Source: Pacificispira sp965223125 (GTDB taxonomy: Bacteria > Pseudomonadota > Alphaproteobacteria > UBA8366 > Aestuariispiraceae). Taken from it: a DNA stretch of 64,000 bases. Positions within the stretch are counted from its first letter, which is position 1; the number at the start of each line of letters is the position of its first letter. The stretch lies in NCBI GenBank assembly GCA_965223125.1, contig OZ244984.1:2604001-2668000 (forward strand), in the 5' to 3' direction. The notes beneath the pieces are model-generated. The model was not told the origin of the DNA and did no database searches. It was given only the letters and a program-made list of their open reading frames with translations. The translations under genes were made by a program, and so were the position numbers. Shown in pieces: positions 55,376-63,388 of this stretch.

Positions 55376-55840
55376 ATGTTTCGCCTGTCGCGGATGACCG
55401 ATTATGGTGTGGTGCTGTTGAGCTATATGGCGCAACGGCCCAATGCGCAATGTGCTGCTCCGGATCTTGCGGACCGTACGGGCCTGCCTGCCCCGACGGT
55501 GGCGAAGATACTGAAATCTTTGTCGAAGGCCGGGATTCTTTCGGCGACGCGCGGATCGCTTGGCGGGTATGCACTGGCACGTCCCGTCGCACGGATCAGC
55601 GTCGCGGAAATCATTACGGCGCTGGACGGGCCGGTGGCTCTGACGGCCTGCGTGGACGGATCGGACGATAATTGCGCAGTGGAGCGGCTCTGCCCGATGG
55701 CCGGTGGCTGGAACCGCATCAACATGGCGGTCAAGGCTGCTTTGGATGAGGTCAGCCTGGCCGATTTGATCAATGACAGCGGTATGATCCGCAATTTTGA
55801 GGAAGCCACCCCCCATGGGCTGGCGTCAGCAGGACGGTAA
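55376..55840 (+). CDS. Rrf2-family regulator of the suf operon
   Basis: 154 aa. HTH in MTDYGVVLLSYMAQ and APTVAKILKSLSKAGILSAT, wing RGSLGGYALA, and putative cluster ligands in ACVDGSDDNCAVERLCPM (C-x7-C-x5-C). The gene matches the Suf-specific Rrf2 subgroup by position directly ahead of sufB (4-base gap) and by cysteine spacing. ATG 55,376 fits the family start MFRLSRMTDYG; the frame is open 12 codons further up. It likely represses sufBCDSTA when clusters are plentiful and regulates itself. Confidence 0.9.
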   Translation: MFRLSRMTDYGVVLLSYMAQRPNAQCAAPDLADRTGLPAPTVAKILKSLSKAGILSATRGSLGGYALARPVARISVAEIITALDGPVALTACVDGSDDNCAVERLCPMAGGWNRINMAVKAALDEVSLADLINDSGMIRNFEEATPHGLASAGR

Positions 55841-55844
55841 CAAT

Positions 55845-57311
55845 ATGGCAACGACGGAAACGGTAGCGAAAGTCAGTGCGCTGGAGGCGGAAAAATACCG
55901 CTATGGCTTCAGCACTGATATCGAGATGGACTTCGCCCCGAAAGGGTTGAACGAGGACATCGTGCGCCTGATTTCCAAGAAGAAAGAGGAGCCGGAATGG
56001 CTTCTGGACTGGCGGCTGAAGGCATTTCGCCTGTGGCAGGACATGCCGGAGCCGACATGGCAGAAGCCGCATGTGCCGATGATCGACTATCAGGATGTCC
56101 ATTATTATGCGGCACCAAAGAAGGACGGCCCTAAATCGCTGGATGAGGTCGATCCCAAACTTCTGGAAACCTATGCGAAGCTCGGTATTCCGCTGAAGGA
56201 ACAGGAAGTTCTGGCGGGGGTAGAAGGTGCCCCGCGCGTTGCCGTTGATGCGGTTTTTGACAGTGTTTCCGTGGCGACGACCTATCGCAAGGAACTGGAA
56301 TCCTACGGCATTGTTTTCTGCTCGATTTCCGAGGCGGTGAAGGACCATCCGGATCTGGTGAAGAAATATCTGGGTTCCGTCGTACCGTATTCGGACAACA
56401 AGCATGCCTGCCTGAATTCCGCTGTCTTCACCGATGGCAGTTTCGTCTATATCCCGAAGGGTGTGAAATGCCCGATGGAACTGTCGACCTATTTCCGCAT
56501 CAATGCGCAGGAAACCGGGCAGTTCGAGCGCACGCTGATCATCGCCGATGAAGGGGCCTATGTCAGTTATCTGGAGGGCTGCACCGCGCCGATGCGCGAC
56601 GAGAACCAGTTGCATGCCGCTGTCGTCGAACTGATCACTTTGGATGATGCGGAGATCAAATATTCCACTGTCCAGAACTGGTATCCGGGCGACGAGAACG
56701 GCAAGGGTGGTATCTTCAATTTCGTTACCAAGCGCGGTGCCTGCCGGGGGCGGAATTCCAAGATCAGTTGGACCCAGGTCGAAACCGGTTCCGCGATTAC
56801 CTGGAAATATCCGAGTTGCATTCTGCAGGGCGACAATTCGGTCGGCGAGTTCTATTCCGTTGCGATCACGAATAACTGTCAGGAAGCCGATACCGGAACC
56901 AAGATGATCCATATCGGCAAGAATACGCGCTCTCGCATCATTTCCAAGGGGATTTCGGCAGGTCGCGCGGACCAGACCTATCGTGGGCTGGTGCGGATCA
57001 TGCCTGGTGCGGAGGGCGCACGGAACTTCACCCAGTGCGACAGCTTGCTGATCGGCGACAAATGTGGTGCCCACACGATCCCTTATATCGAAAGCCGCAA
57101 TCCGAGTGCTCAGCTTGAGCATGAGGCAACGACCAGCCGGATCAGCGATGATCAACTGTTTTATTGCCTGTCTCGCGGCATCGGCGAGGAAGAAGCGGTG
57201 GCGCTGATCGTCAATGGCTTCTGCAAGGAAGTGATGCAGACCCTGCCGATGGAATTCGCGGTCGAGGCACAAAAGCTGATCGGCATATCGCTTGAAGGCA
57301 GCGTGGGGTGA
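55845..57311 (+). CDS. sufB: Fe-S cluster assembly scaffold SufB
   Basis: 488 aa beta-helix subunit of the SufBC2D scaffold, which receives persulfide sulfur and assembles clusters. Conserved parts include KYRYGFSTDIEMDFAPKGL, NNKHACLNSAVFTDGSFVYI (read as DNKHACLNSAVF), EGCTAPMRDENQLHAA and the cluster-associated Cys in QCDSLLIGDKCGAHT. ATG 55,845 follows AGCAGGA by 10 bases; an in-frame ATG at 55,797 would overlap the regulator. First structural gene of the suf operon, with 79 bases to sufC. Confidence 0.97.
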   Translation: MATTETVAKVSALEAEKYRYGFSTDIEMDFAPKGLNEDIVRLISKKKEEPEWLLDWRLKAFRLWQDMPEPTWQKPHVPMIDYQDVHYYAAPKKDGPKSLDEVDPKLLETYAKLGIPLKEQEVLAGVEGAPRVAVDAVFDSVSVATTYRKELESYGIVFCSISEAVKDHPDLVKKYLGSVVPYSDNKHACLNSAVFTDGSFVYIPKGVKCPMELSTYFRINAQETGQFERTLIIADEGAYVSYLEGCTAPMRDENQLHAAVVELITLDDAEIKYSTVQNWYPGDENGKGGIFNFVTKRGACRGRNSKISWTQVETGSAITWKYPSCILQGDNSVGEFYSVAITNNCQEADTGTKMIHIGKNTRSRIISKGISAGRADQTYRGLVRIMPGAEGARNFTQCDSLLIGDKCGAHTIPYIESRNPSAQLEHEATTSRISDDQLFYCLSRGIGEEEAVALIVNGFCKEVMQTLPMEFAVEAQKLIGISLEGSVG

Positions 57312-57390
57312 GTTTCGGTATTCCCGTCCTTGCCCGGTGATGTTGGCTGGATTGGGTAACATGCAAAGAACGTCTTAAGGAAGTTGAGCG

Positions 57391-58146
57391 ATGGCATTGC
57401 TTAAAATCGAAAACCTGACGGCAGAAGTCGGTGGTACGGAGATTCTCAAGGGGATTGATCTGGAGATCGGTCCGGGCGAGGTCCATGCGATCATGGGTCC
57501 GAACGGATCGGGGAAGTCCACGCTTTCCTATGTTCTGGCAGGCCGTGAGGGCTATGTTGTCACCGGTGGCAGCGTCACCTATGACGGTCGAGATCTATTG
57601 GAAATGGCACCGGAAGAGCGGGCCTGCGAGGGTGTGTTCCTGGCCTTTCAGTATCCGGTCGAACTGCCGGGTGTTGCGAATACCACCTTCCTGAAACATG
57701 CCCTGAACGCGCGGCGCAAGCATATCGGCGAGCCGGAACTGGATGCGCTGGAATTCGTCAAGGCGTTGCGGCGCAAGGCGAAGGACTTGAATATTCCGGA
57801 TGAGATGCTCAAACGCGCGGTCAATGTCGGGTTTTCTGGCGGCGAGAAGAAGCGTAACGAGACATTGCAAATGGCGATTCTGGAGCCGCGTCTGGCGATT
57901 CTGGACGAAACCGATAGCGGCCTCGATATCGATGCACTGAAACTGGTGTCGGAGGGCGTGAACGCCCTGCGCAATGAAGAGCGCTCCTTCCTGGTCATCA
58001 CCCATTATCAGCGTCTGCTGGACTATATCATTCCGGATAAGGTGCATGTCCTGTCGGGTGGGCGGATCGTGAAGACGGGCGACAAGTCGCTGGCGCTGGA
58101 ACTGGAGAAGACCGGATATACCGATTATGACAGCGAGGCGGCATGA
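57391..58146 (+). CDS. sufC: Fe-S cluster assembly ATPase SufC
   Basis: 251 aa ABC-type soluble ATPase. Walker A GPNGSGKSTLSYVLAG, signature FSGGEKKRNE, and Walker B LAILDETDSGLDIDAL are all characteristic of SufC. It drives conformational change in the SufBC2D complex. Its stop overlaps the sufD start by 4 bases (ATGA). Confidence 0.98.
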   Translation: MALLKIENLTAEVGGTEILKGIDLEIGPGEVHAIMGPNGSGKSTLSYVLAGREGYVVTGGSVTYDGRDLLEMAPEERACEGVFLAFQYPVELPGVANTTFLKHALNARRKHIGEPELDALEFVKALRRKAKDLNIPDEMLKRAVNVGFSGGEKKRNETLQMAILEPRLAILDETDSGLDIDALKLVSEGVNALRNEERSFLVITHYQRLLDYIIPDKVHVLSGGRIVKTGDKSLALELEKTGYTDYDSEAA

Positions 58147-59363
58147 GGGACAACCTGCTGCAGGATCTGCTGATTCAGCGGGGCGCACCGGGGCGGTTCG
58201 AGCCCGATGAGGCATTGCCGACCCGCAAGGCCGAGGCCTGGAAATATACCGATCTGAAACGACTGGAGAAGATCGGCTGGTCGGTCTGGTTGGCCGAGGA
58301 TCGCCATGGCGTGACGGTACTGCCCGAGATGCTGCCCGGTCTGGAGAAGACGATTGATCTGGTGCTGGTGAACGGGTTCCTGGATCGTGACCTGTCCGAT
58401 CTGGATGCACTGCCTTTGGGGCTTTCTGTGGAGGCGGGACCGGCTGGCGAAGCCTGGGGCGATGGGTTCACTGATCGGTTGAGCGATGCGCTGACACAGG
58501 AAGAACTGGCGATCCGCATCGATGCAGGCAGGACGATAGAGACACCGATCCATATCCGCCACATAACCTGGGGTGCCGATGCGGATGCCGCGATTGCCCA
58601 TGCGGCCCGTGTGACGGTCACGCTGGAGCGCGGCGCGGAGGCGACGGTGATCGAAAGCCATGTTACCGCATCGGGTATGGGCTTTTCCGTCCCCAGTCTG
58701 GGCGTCAGTTTGGGCGATAATGCGCGCCTTGGCCTCTATACGGCGCTGCTGGAACATGCGGGTTCGGCTCAGATCGCGCTGGTTGATATCGGTATCGCCC
58801 GGTCAGCGGTGCTGGATGCCTTCATTCTGTCCGTTGGTGGCGGTCTGGCACGACGGGAAGTGCGTCTCTCAATGGCGGGGGAGCATGGCGAGGCATCCCT
58901 GTCCGGTGCCTATTTCGGCAGCGGCGACGCATTGATTGACACAACGACGCTGGTCACCCATTCGGCAACAAATGCCACCAGTCGCCAATTCTTCCGGGGT
59001 GTGCTGGACGATCATGCGCGCGGTGTGTTTCAGGGCAAGGTTCTGGTCCGGGAAGGCGCACAGGGCACCGACGGGCAGCAGCACCATAAGGCGATGCTGC
59101 TCTCTCCCCATGCCGAGGTTGATGCCAAGCCTGAACTGGAAATCTATGCCGACGACGTGCAATGCGCCCATGGTGCCACGGTCGGCGCGTTGGACAGGGA
59201 TCAACTGTTTTATATGCGGGCGCGGGGCATTTCGGAAATTCAGGCACGGTCCCTGCTGACCCAGTCCTTTCTGGTGGAGGCGGTCGATACGATTGCTCGC
59301 CCGGCGATCCGCGATGTGTTTCAGGCAACCCTGGCGGCGCGTCTGGAGGGAGAGATGCTATGA
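58143..59363 (+). CDS. sufD: Fe-S cluster assembly protein SufD
   Basis: 406 aa partner of SufB in the scaffold, with a beta-helix fold. Conserved segments are LPTRKAEAWKYTDLKRLEKI, the central KARVGHF-like core, and DDVQCAHGATVGALDRDQLF with the His implicated in cluster formation, then YMRARGI. Coupled by 4-base overlaps to sufC before and sufS after it. The length is in the usual range. Confidence 0.97.
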   Translation: MRDNLLQDLLIQRGAPGRFEPDEALPTRKAEAWKYTDLKRLEKIGWSVWLAEDRHGVTVLPEMLPGLEKTIDLVLVNGFLDRDLSDLDALPLGLSVEAGPAGEAWGDGFTDRLSDALTQEELAIRIDAGRTIETPIHIRHITWGADADAAIAHAARVTVTLERGAEATVIESHVTASGMGFSVPSLGVSLGDNARLGLYTALLEHAGSAQIALVDIGIARSAVLDAFILSVGGGLARREVRLSMAGEHGEASLSGAYFGSGDALIDTTTLVTHSATNATSRQFFRGVLDDHARGVFQGKVLVREGAQGTDGQQHHKAMLLSPHAEVDAKPELEIYADDVQCAHGATVGALDRDQLFYMRARGISEIQARSLLTQSFLVEAVDTIARPAIRDVFQATLAARLEGEML

Positions 59364-60613
59364 ACGATACAGCCCTGAAACAACGCGACACCCTGGCTTA
59401 TGATGTCGAGACGATCCGAGCCGATTTCCCGATCTTGAATCAGACGGTGCATGGCAAGCCTCTGGTCTATCTGGATAATGGCGCATCGGCACAGAAGCCG
59501 CGCGCGGTCATCGAGGCGATGCGCGGGGCTTTCGAGCAGTGCTATGCCAATGTTCATCGCGGGGCCTATGATTTTTCCGAACGCACTACGGCGGCCTATG
59601 AGGCGGCGCGTGAAACGGTGCGGGCTTTCCTGAATGCCGGAAGCGAGCGGGAAATCATCTTCACCAAAAACGCGACCGAGGGGTTTAACCTGGTCGCCCA
59701 TTCCTTCGGGCGCGGCCTCCTGAAGGCCGGAGATGCGGTGGTGATTTCGGAAATGGAGCATCACTCCAACATCGTGCCCTGGCAGATGCTGCGGGATGAG
59801 AAGGGGATCGAGCTTCGCGTCGCGCCGATCACGGATGAGGGCGAATTGCGCCTGGACGCACTGGCTGAATTACTGGACGAGCGGGTGAAGCTGGTGGCGA
59901 TCACCCATGTCTCCAATGTGCTGGGAACGGTCACGCCCGCGCGGAAGATCGTCGACATGGCCCATGCGGTCGGCGCAAAAGTGCTGTTCGACGGCAGTCA
60001 GGCCGTGATGCATATGCCGGTCGATGTACAGGCGCTGGACTGCGATTTCTATATTTTCACCGGTCACAAGATTTACGGTCCGACCGGGATCGGTGTGCTG
60101 TATGGCAAGGAAGCACTGCTGGATGCCATGCCGCCCTTCCTTGGTGGCGGGGATATGATTGCCTCTGTCACTTTCGGGAAATCGACCTGGGCGGAATTGC
60201 CTGCCAAATTCGAGGCGGGAACGCCGCCGATTGTCGAAGCGATAGGCCTCGGCGCGGCGATCCGATATCTGGACGGGATCGGTCTGGAGCGCGTTGCCGC
60301 CCATGAGCGGGACTTGCTCATCTATGCGATGCAGCGTCTGGCGGCGGTGGACGGGTTGCGGGTGATCGGTACCGCGCCGAACAAGACCGCTGTGATCTCC
60401 TTCGCGATGGGCGAAGCGCATCCGCATGACATTGCGACCATCATCGACCAGCAGGGCGTGGCGGTGCGCGCCGGGCATCATTGCGCGGAGCCATTGATGC
60501 ATCGCCTTGGCGTCGTCGGCACAGCGCGCGCCTCAATGGGAATGTACAATACCCGCGCGGAAGTGGATGCGCTGGCGCAGGCGCTGGACAAAGTGAATGC
60601 GATTTTTGGATAG
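59360..60613 (+). CDS. sufS: cysteine desulfurase, group II (SufS)
   Basis: 417 aa PLP desulfurase of the Suf pathway. PLP Lys in FTGHKIYGPTGIGVLY and active-site Cys in RAGHHCAEPLMHRLG with the short loop of group II enzymes. The start ATG 59,360 overlaps the sufD stop (ATGA) and follows GGAGGGAGAG; a longer frame into sufD is rejected. SufS normally needs SufE or SufU to accept sulfur. Neither is in this window, so the partner is elsewhere or unnecessary. Confidence 0.97.
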   Translation: MNDTALKQRDTLAYDVETIRADFPILNQTVHGKPLVYLDNGASAQKPRAVIEAMRGAFEQCYANVHRGAYDFSERTTAAYEAARETVRAFLNAGSEREIIFTKNATEGFNLVAHSFGRGLLKAGDAVVISEMEHHSNIVPWQMLRDEKGIELRVAPITDEGELRLDALAELLDERVKLVAITHVSNVLGTVTPARKIVDMAHAVGAKVLFDGSQAVMHMPVDVQALDCDFYIFTGHKIYGPTGIGVLYGKEALLDAMPPFLGGGDMIASVTFGKSTWAELPAKFEAGTPPIVEAIGLGAAIRYLDGIGLERVAAHERDLLIYAMQRLAAVDGLRVIGTAPNKTAVISFAMGEAHPHDIATIIDQQGVAVRAGHHCAEPLMHRLGVVGTARASMGMYNTRAEVDALAQALDKVNAIFG

Positions 60614-60625
60614 GGACAGATGCAG

Positions 60626-61111
60626 ATGAACGACGGTCACGAAAAAAGAGATTTTCTGGATGCCGATTCGGCCTCTGCCCCCGCTTCAGGGGCGGGACCG
60701 GCCAGCGGTGCCGATCTGGTACATCCCTATCTGGGCAGTTTCGGTGCCAAGGCGGCGGAGGAGGGGACGCAAGCCCTGTCCGGAGAGGCATTGCCCGAAG
60801 GGACCGAGGTAGCGGCATCGGATGCGGTCGAGGCTGCGTTGCGCACCGTGCACGACCCGGAAATTCCGGTGAATATCTATGATCTTGGCCTGATCTATGC
60901 CTGTGAGGTGGATGAGAGGGGTGATTGCGATATTGTCATGACCCTGACCGCCCCGGCCTGTCCGGTCGCGGGGGAAATGCCGCAGCAGGTCGCGGATGCG
61001 GTGGCGGCGGTGCCGGGAATCGGGGTTGTCTGCGTGACGCTGACCTGGACCCCGCCCTGGCGTCCGGACATGATGTCGGATGATGCGAAAATGGCACTGG
61101 ATTTCTTCTGA
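60626..61111 (+). CDS. sufT: SufT/DUF59 Fe-S assembly factor with N-terminal extension
   Basis: 161 aa. The C-terminal ~100 residues are the DUF59 (MIP18/PaaD-like) fold: VHDPEIPVNIYDLGLIYACE and the Cys-containing TAPACPVAGEMPQQV, with TWTPPWRPDMMSDDAKMAL at the end. These proteins help cluster maturation or delivery. The first ~65 residues are Ala/Gly/acidic-rich and probably disordered, longer than in minimal family members. ATG 60,626 has AGGGA 9 bases upstream. It lies 12 bases after sufS in the operon. Confidence 0.9.
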   Translation: MNDGHEKRDFLDADSASAPASGAGPASGADLVHPYLGSFGAKAAEEGTQALSGEALPEGTEVAASDAVEAALRTVHDPEIPVNIYDLGLIYACEVDERGDCDIVMTLTAPACPVAGEMPQQVADAVAAVPGIGVVCVTLTWTPPWRPDMMSDDAKMALDFF

Positions 61112-61157
61112 TTTCGTGCCGATATGGTATTATGAAGCAGAATGAGGATATGAAGCG

Positions 61158-61505
61158 ATGTTCGGTAGCGGAAAACAAATGGTCACCCTGACAGATGCGG
61201 CGGTGGAGCGTGTGCGCGCCCTGATGCAGAAGGGCGGGGATTCCGTCATCGGCCTGCGCATTGGGGTGTCATCGAAGGGCTGTTCCGGCCTGTCCTATGT
61301 CGTCGAGTACGCCAAGGAAAAGAAGCAGTTCGAGGAAGAGGTCGATGTTGAGGGTGCAAAAATCCTGATCGATCCGGCGGCGACGATGTTCCTGATCGGG
61401 GCGGAAATCGATTATCAGGAAAGCAAACTGCAATCCGGCTTCACCTTCCGCAATCCCAACGAGACCGCCCGCTGCGGCTGCGGTGAGAGCTTCTCGGTCG
61501 CCTAG
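61158..61505 (+). CDS. sufA: A-type Fe-S carrier SufA/IscA
   Basis: 115 aa HesB-fold carrier that takes clusters from the scaffold to apoproteins. The three cysteines are present in SSKGCSGLSYVVEY and RCGCGESFSV (C...CxC). Start MFGSGKQMVTLTDAAVERV. Last gene of the suf operon, 46 bases after sufT, ending with a 4-base overlap against the convergent epimerase gene. Confidence 0.97.
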   Translation: MFGSGKQMVTLTDAAVERVRALMQKGGDSVIGLRIGVSSKGCSGLSYVVEYAKEKKQFEEEVDVEGAKILIDPAATMFLIGAEIDYQESKLQSGFTFRNPNETARCGCGESFSVA

Positions 61506-62482
61506 AGTTTGTGATAGGTCTTGAACCAATCGACGAATTTCGGGATTCCGATGTCAATCGGTGTTGTCGGGGCGTAGCCGAAATCCCGCGAGATCGCATC
61601 GATATCGGCATAGGTTTCCCGGACATCCCCGGCTTGCATCGGCTGGAAATCAATATGGGCCGATACACCGATGGCGTCTTCCAGGACCTGAATCATTCGC
61701 ATCAACGGTTCTGAACGGTTATTGCCGATATTGTAGACACGGTGGGCGGCCAGGTTATTGCCGCGCGCGGGTGGTCCGTTCAGCACGGCACAGACGCCCG
61801 CCACGATATCGTCGATATAGGTGAAGTCGCGCTTCATGTCGCCCTGGTTGAAGACCGGGATCGGTTCACCCCGCAGCATCTTCTCGGTAAAAATCCAGGC
61901 GGCCATGTCCGGGCGACCCCAGGGTCCGTAGACAGTGAAGAAGCGCAGCCCCGTCATCGGTATTTCATAGAGATGGCTGTAGGAATGGCTCATCAATTCA
62001 TCAGAGCGCTTTGTTGCGGCATAGAGCGAAACCGGCGTATCGGTGCGATCCTCAACGGAGAAGGGAACCTTCTCATTCCCGCCATAGACCGAGGAGGAGG
62101 AGGCATAGACCATGTGCCGCAACCCGTCGGTCTGACGCGCCAGTTCCATCAGGTTGAGATGGCCCAGCAGGTTTGAGCGCACATAGGCGTATGGATTCTT
62201 CAGCGAATAGCGCACGCCGGCCTGTGCTGCCAGATGCACGATCCGGTCAATTCCCACCGATGCGTCGTTCAGGGCCAGGACCGCTTCCGTATCGGCGATG
62301 TCGATCTTCCGGAAGCTGAAACCGGGTTTCCCGTCCAGTGTCGCCAGCCGCGCCTGTTTCAGCGCCGGATCATAATAATCGTTCAGATCGTCGATGCCGA
62401 TGACCCGCTCTCCTTTTGCAAGGAGCGCATGGGATACGGTCATTCCGATGAATCCGGCGGCACCGGTAACGAGAACGGTCAT
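61502..62482 (-). CDS. NAD-dependent nucleotide-sugar epimerase, UDP-glucuronate 4-epimerase-like
   Basis: 326 aa extended SDR. NAD motif VTGAAGFIGMTVSHALLAKG, catalytic Ser/Thr in YASSSSVYGGNEKVPFS, and YxxxK in SLYAATKRSDELM. LNDYYDPALKQARL is characteristic of UDP-glucuronate 4-epimerases that make UDP-galacturonate for cell-surface polysaccharide. Substrate assignment is by subgroup resemblance. It is monocistronic and unrelated in function to sufA, which it meets tail to tail. Confidence 0.9.
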   Translation of the reverse strand: MTVLVTGAAGFIGMTVSHALLAKGERVIGIDDLNDYYDPALKQARLATLDGKPGFSFRKIDIADTEAVLALNDASVGIDRIVHLAAQAGVRYSLKNPYAYVRSNLLGHLNLMELARQTDGLRHMVYASSSSVYGGNEKVPFSVEDRTDTPVSLYAATKRSDELMSHSYSHLYEIPMTGLRFFTVYGPWGRPDMAAWIFTEKMLRGEPIPVFNQGDMKRDFTYIDDIVAGVCAVLNGPPARGNNLAAHRVYNIGNNRSEPLMRMIQVLEDAIGVSAHIDFQPMQAGDVRETYADIDAISRDFGYAPTTPIDIGIPKFVDWFKTYHKL

Positions 62483-62563
62483 TGTACCTTCAGGGTCCGA
62501 TTTTCTGGGTCGTGGTTATGGGGCGTTCTATAGCCGCATCTTGGCCGGGATGCATCCGGGAAA

Positions 62564-63142
62564 TCACGTATCGGACCCGACTCGACTGGCGACCGGTCCG
62601 GACTGGTTGACATATTTCGCCCCTTCCTTCCGGTCATAGGGGTTGAGGGCGGGGGAGGTCAGCGGCTCGAAACTGACCGCACAGACCCGCATGCCGGGAC
62701 GCAGGGCGAGGGCCACATTGCCCGCATTGAAGAATTCCAGCGTGATGACGCCATTCCATCCCGGCTCCAGCGTATGCGCGGTCGCATGCACCATCAATCC
62801 AATCCGCGCCAGACTGGAGCGCCCGTCGAGCCAGCCGACCAGGTCATCGGGTATCTTCACCCGTTCCTTAGTCGCGCCCAGTGCGAAGGCCTTTGGCTGC
62901 AGGATGAAGGCATCCCCCTCCGGTACGACATATTCTGCCATCGGATCCTTGTCGCCCAGCCCCTTCTCACCCAGGCCCTTGTCGACATCAATGACGGAGA
63001 TCTGTTCGTGCTTGAAGTACAGAAACCGCCGGTCGAGAGTCAGATCAACGGAGACCGGGCCGAAGCGGATATTCTCCGGCGGGTCTACCTCAATCGATTT
63101 ATCGGCGATCCGCTTCAGGATATCGCGGTCGGAGAGTTTCAT
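62564..63142 (-). CDS. dcd: dCTP deaminase
   Basis: 192 aa trimeric enzyme converting dCTP to dUTP for dTTP synthesis. Conserved SSLARIGLMVHATAHTLEPG includes the catalytic Glu region and the nucleotide-binding residues GRSSLAR; the N-terminus MKLSDRDILKRI and KEGAKYVNQSG near the end are typical. The length equals the E. coli enzyme. It is divergent from the indolepyruvate oxidoreductase gene across 246 bases. Confidence 0.97.
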   Translation of the reverse strand: MKLSDRDILKRIADKSIEVDPPENIRFGPVSVDLTLDRRFLYFKHEQISVIDVDKGLGEKGLGDKDPMAEYVVPEGDAFILQPKAFALGATKERVKIPDDLVGWLDGRSSLARIGLMVHATAHTLEPGWNGVITLEFFNAGNVALALRPGMRVCAVSFEPLTSPALNPYDRKEGAKYVNQSGPVASRVGSDT

Positions 63143-63226
63143 ACTGCGTCCTCTGGCCCTTTAGACAGGCTTCATGATGGATATCGATTCGATCCCAGGC
63201 AGCAAGGGAATGCAAGACTATTGAAA

Positions 63227-63253
63227 ATTTAGGTCAGTAATGCTAACCTAAAT
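63227..63253. promoter_or_regulatory. candidate operator, perfect inverted repeat
   Basis: ATTTAGGT (63,227-63,234) and ACCTAAAT (63,246-63,253) form an exact 8-bp inverted repeat with an 11-base A+T-rich spacer. It lies between dcd and the indolepyruvate oxidoreductase gene, 136 bases before the latter. Half-site spacing of 19 bases (two turns) suits a dimeric regulator, perhaps an Lrp/AsnC-type protein, but the factor is unknown. Confidence 0.55.
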
Positions 63254-63388
63254 ATCGGATGCAGCAAACCGCCACGCCGACGGGTCTTCCTTTGAAATGG
63301 GCACGGTCTTGTGATGCATCCGGCACCGCCCCATACTCATCAACAAGAATGAGCGCGGGGGGACACGCGACAGGGAGAGAGGCTGACC

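Noticed and set aside
55770..57362. A 530-codon open frame antisense to sufB
   Set aside because: Sense strand encodes a full SufB; the antisense product has no motif.
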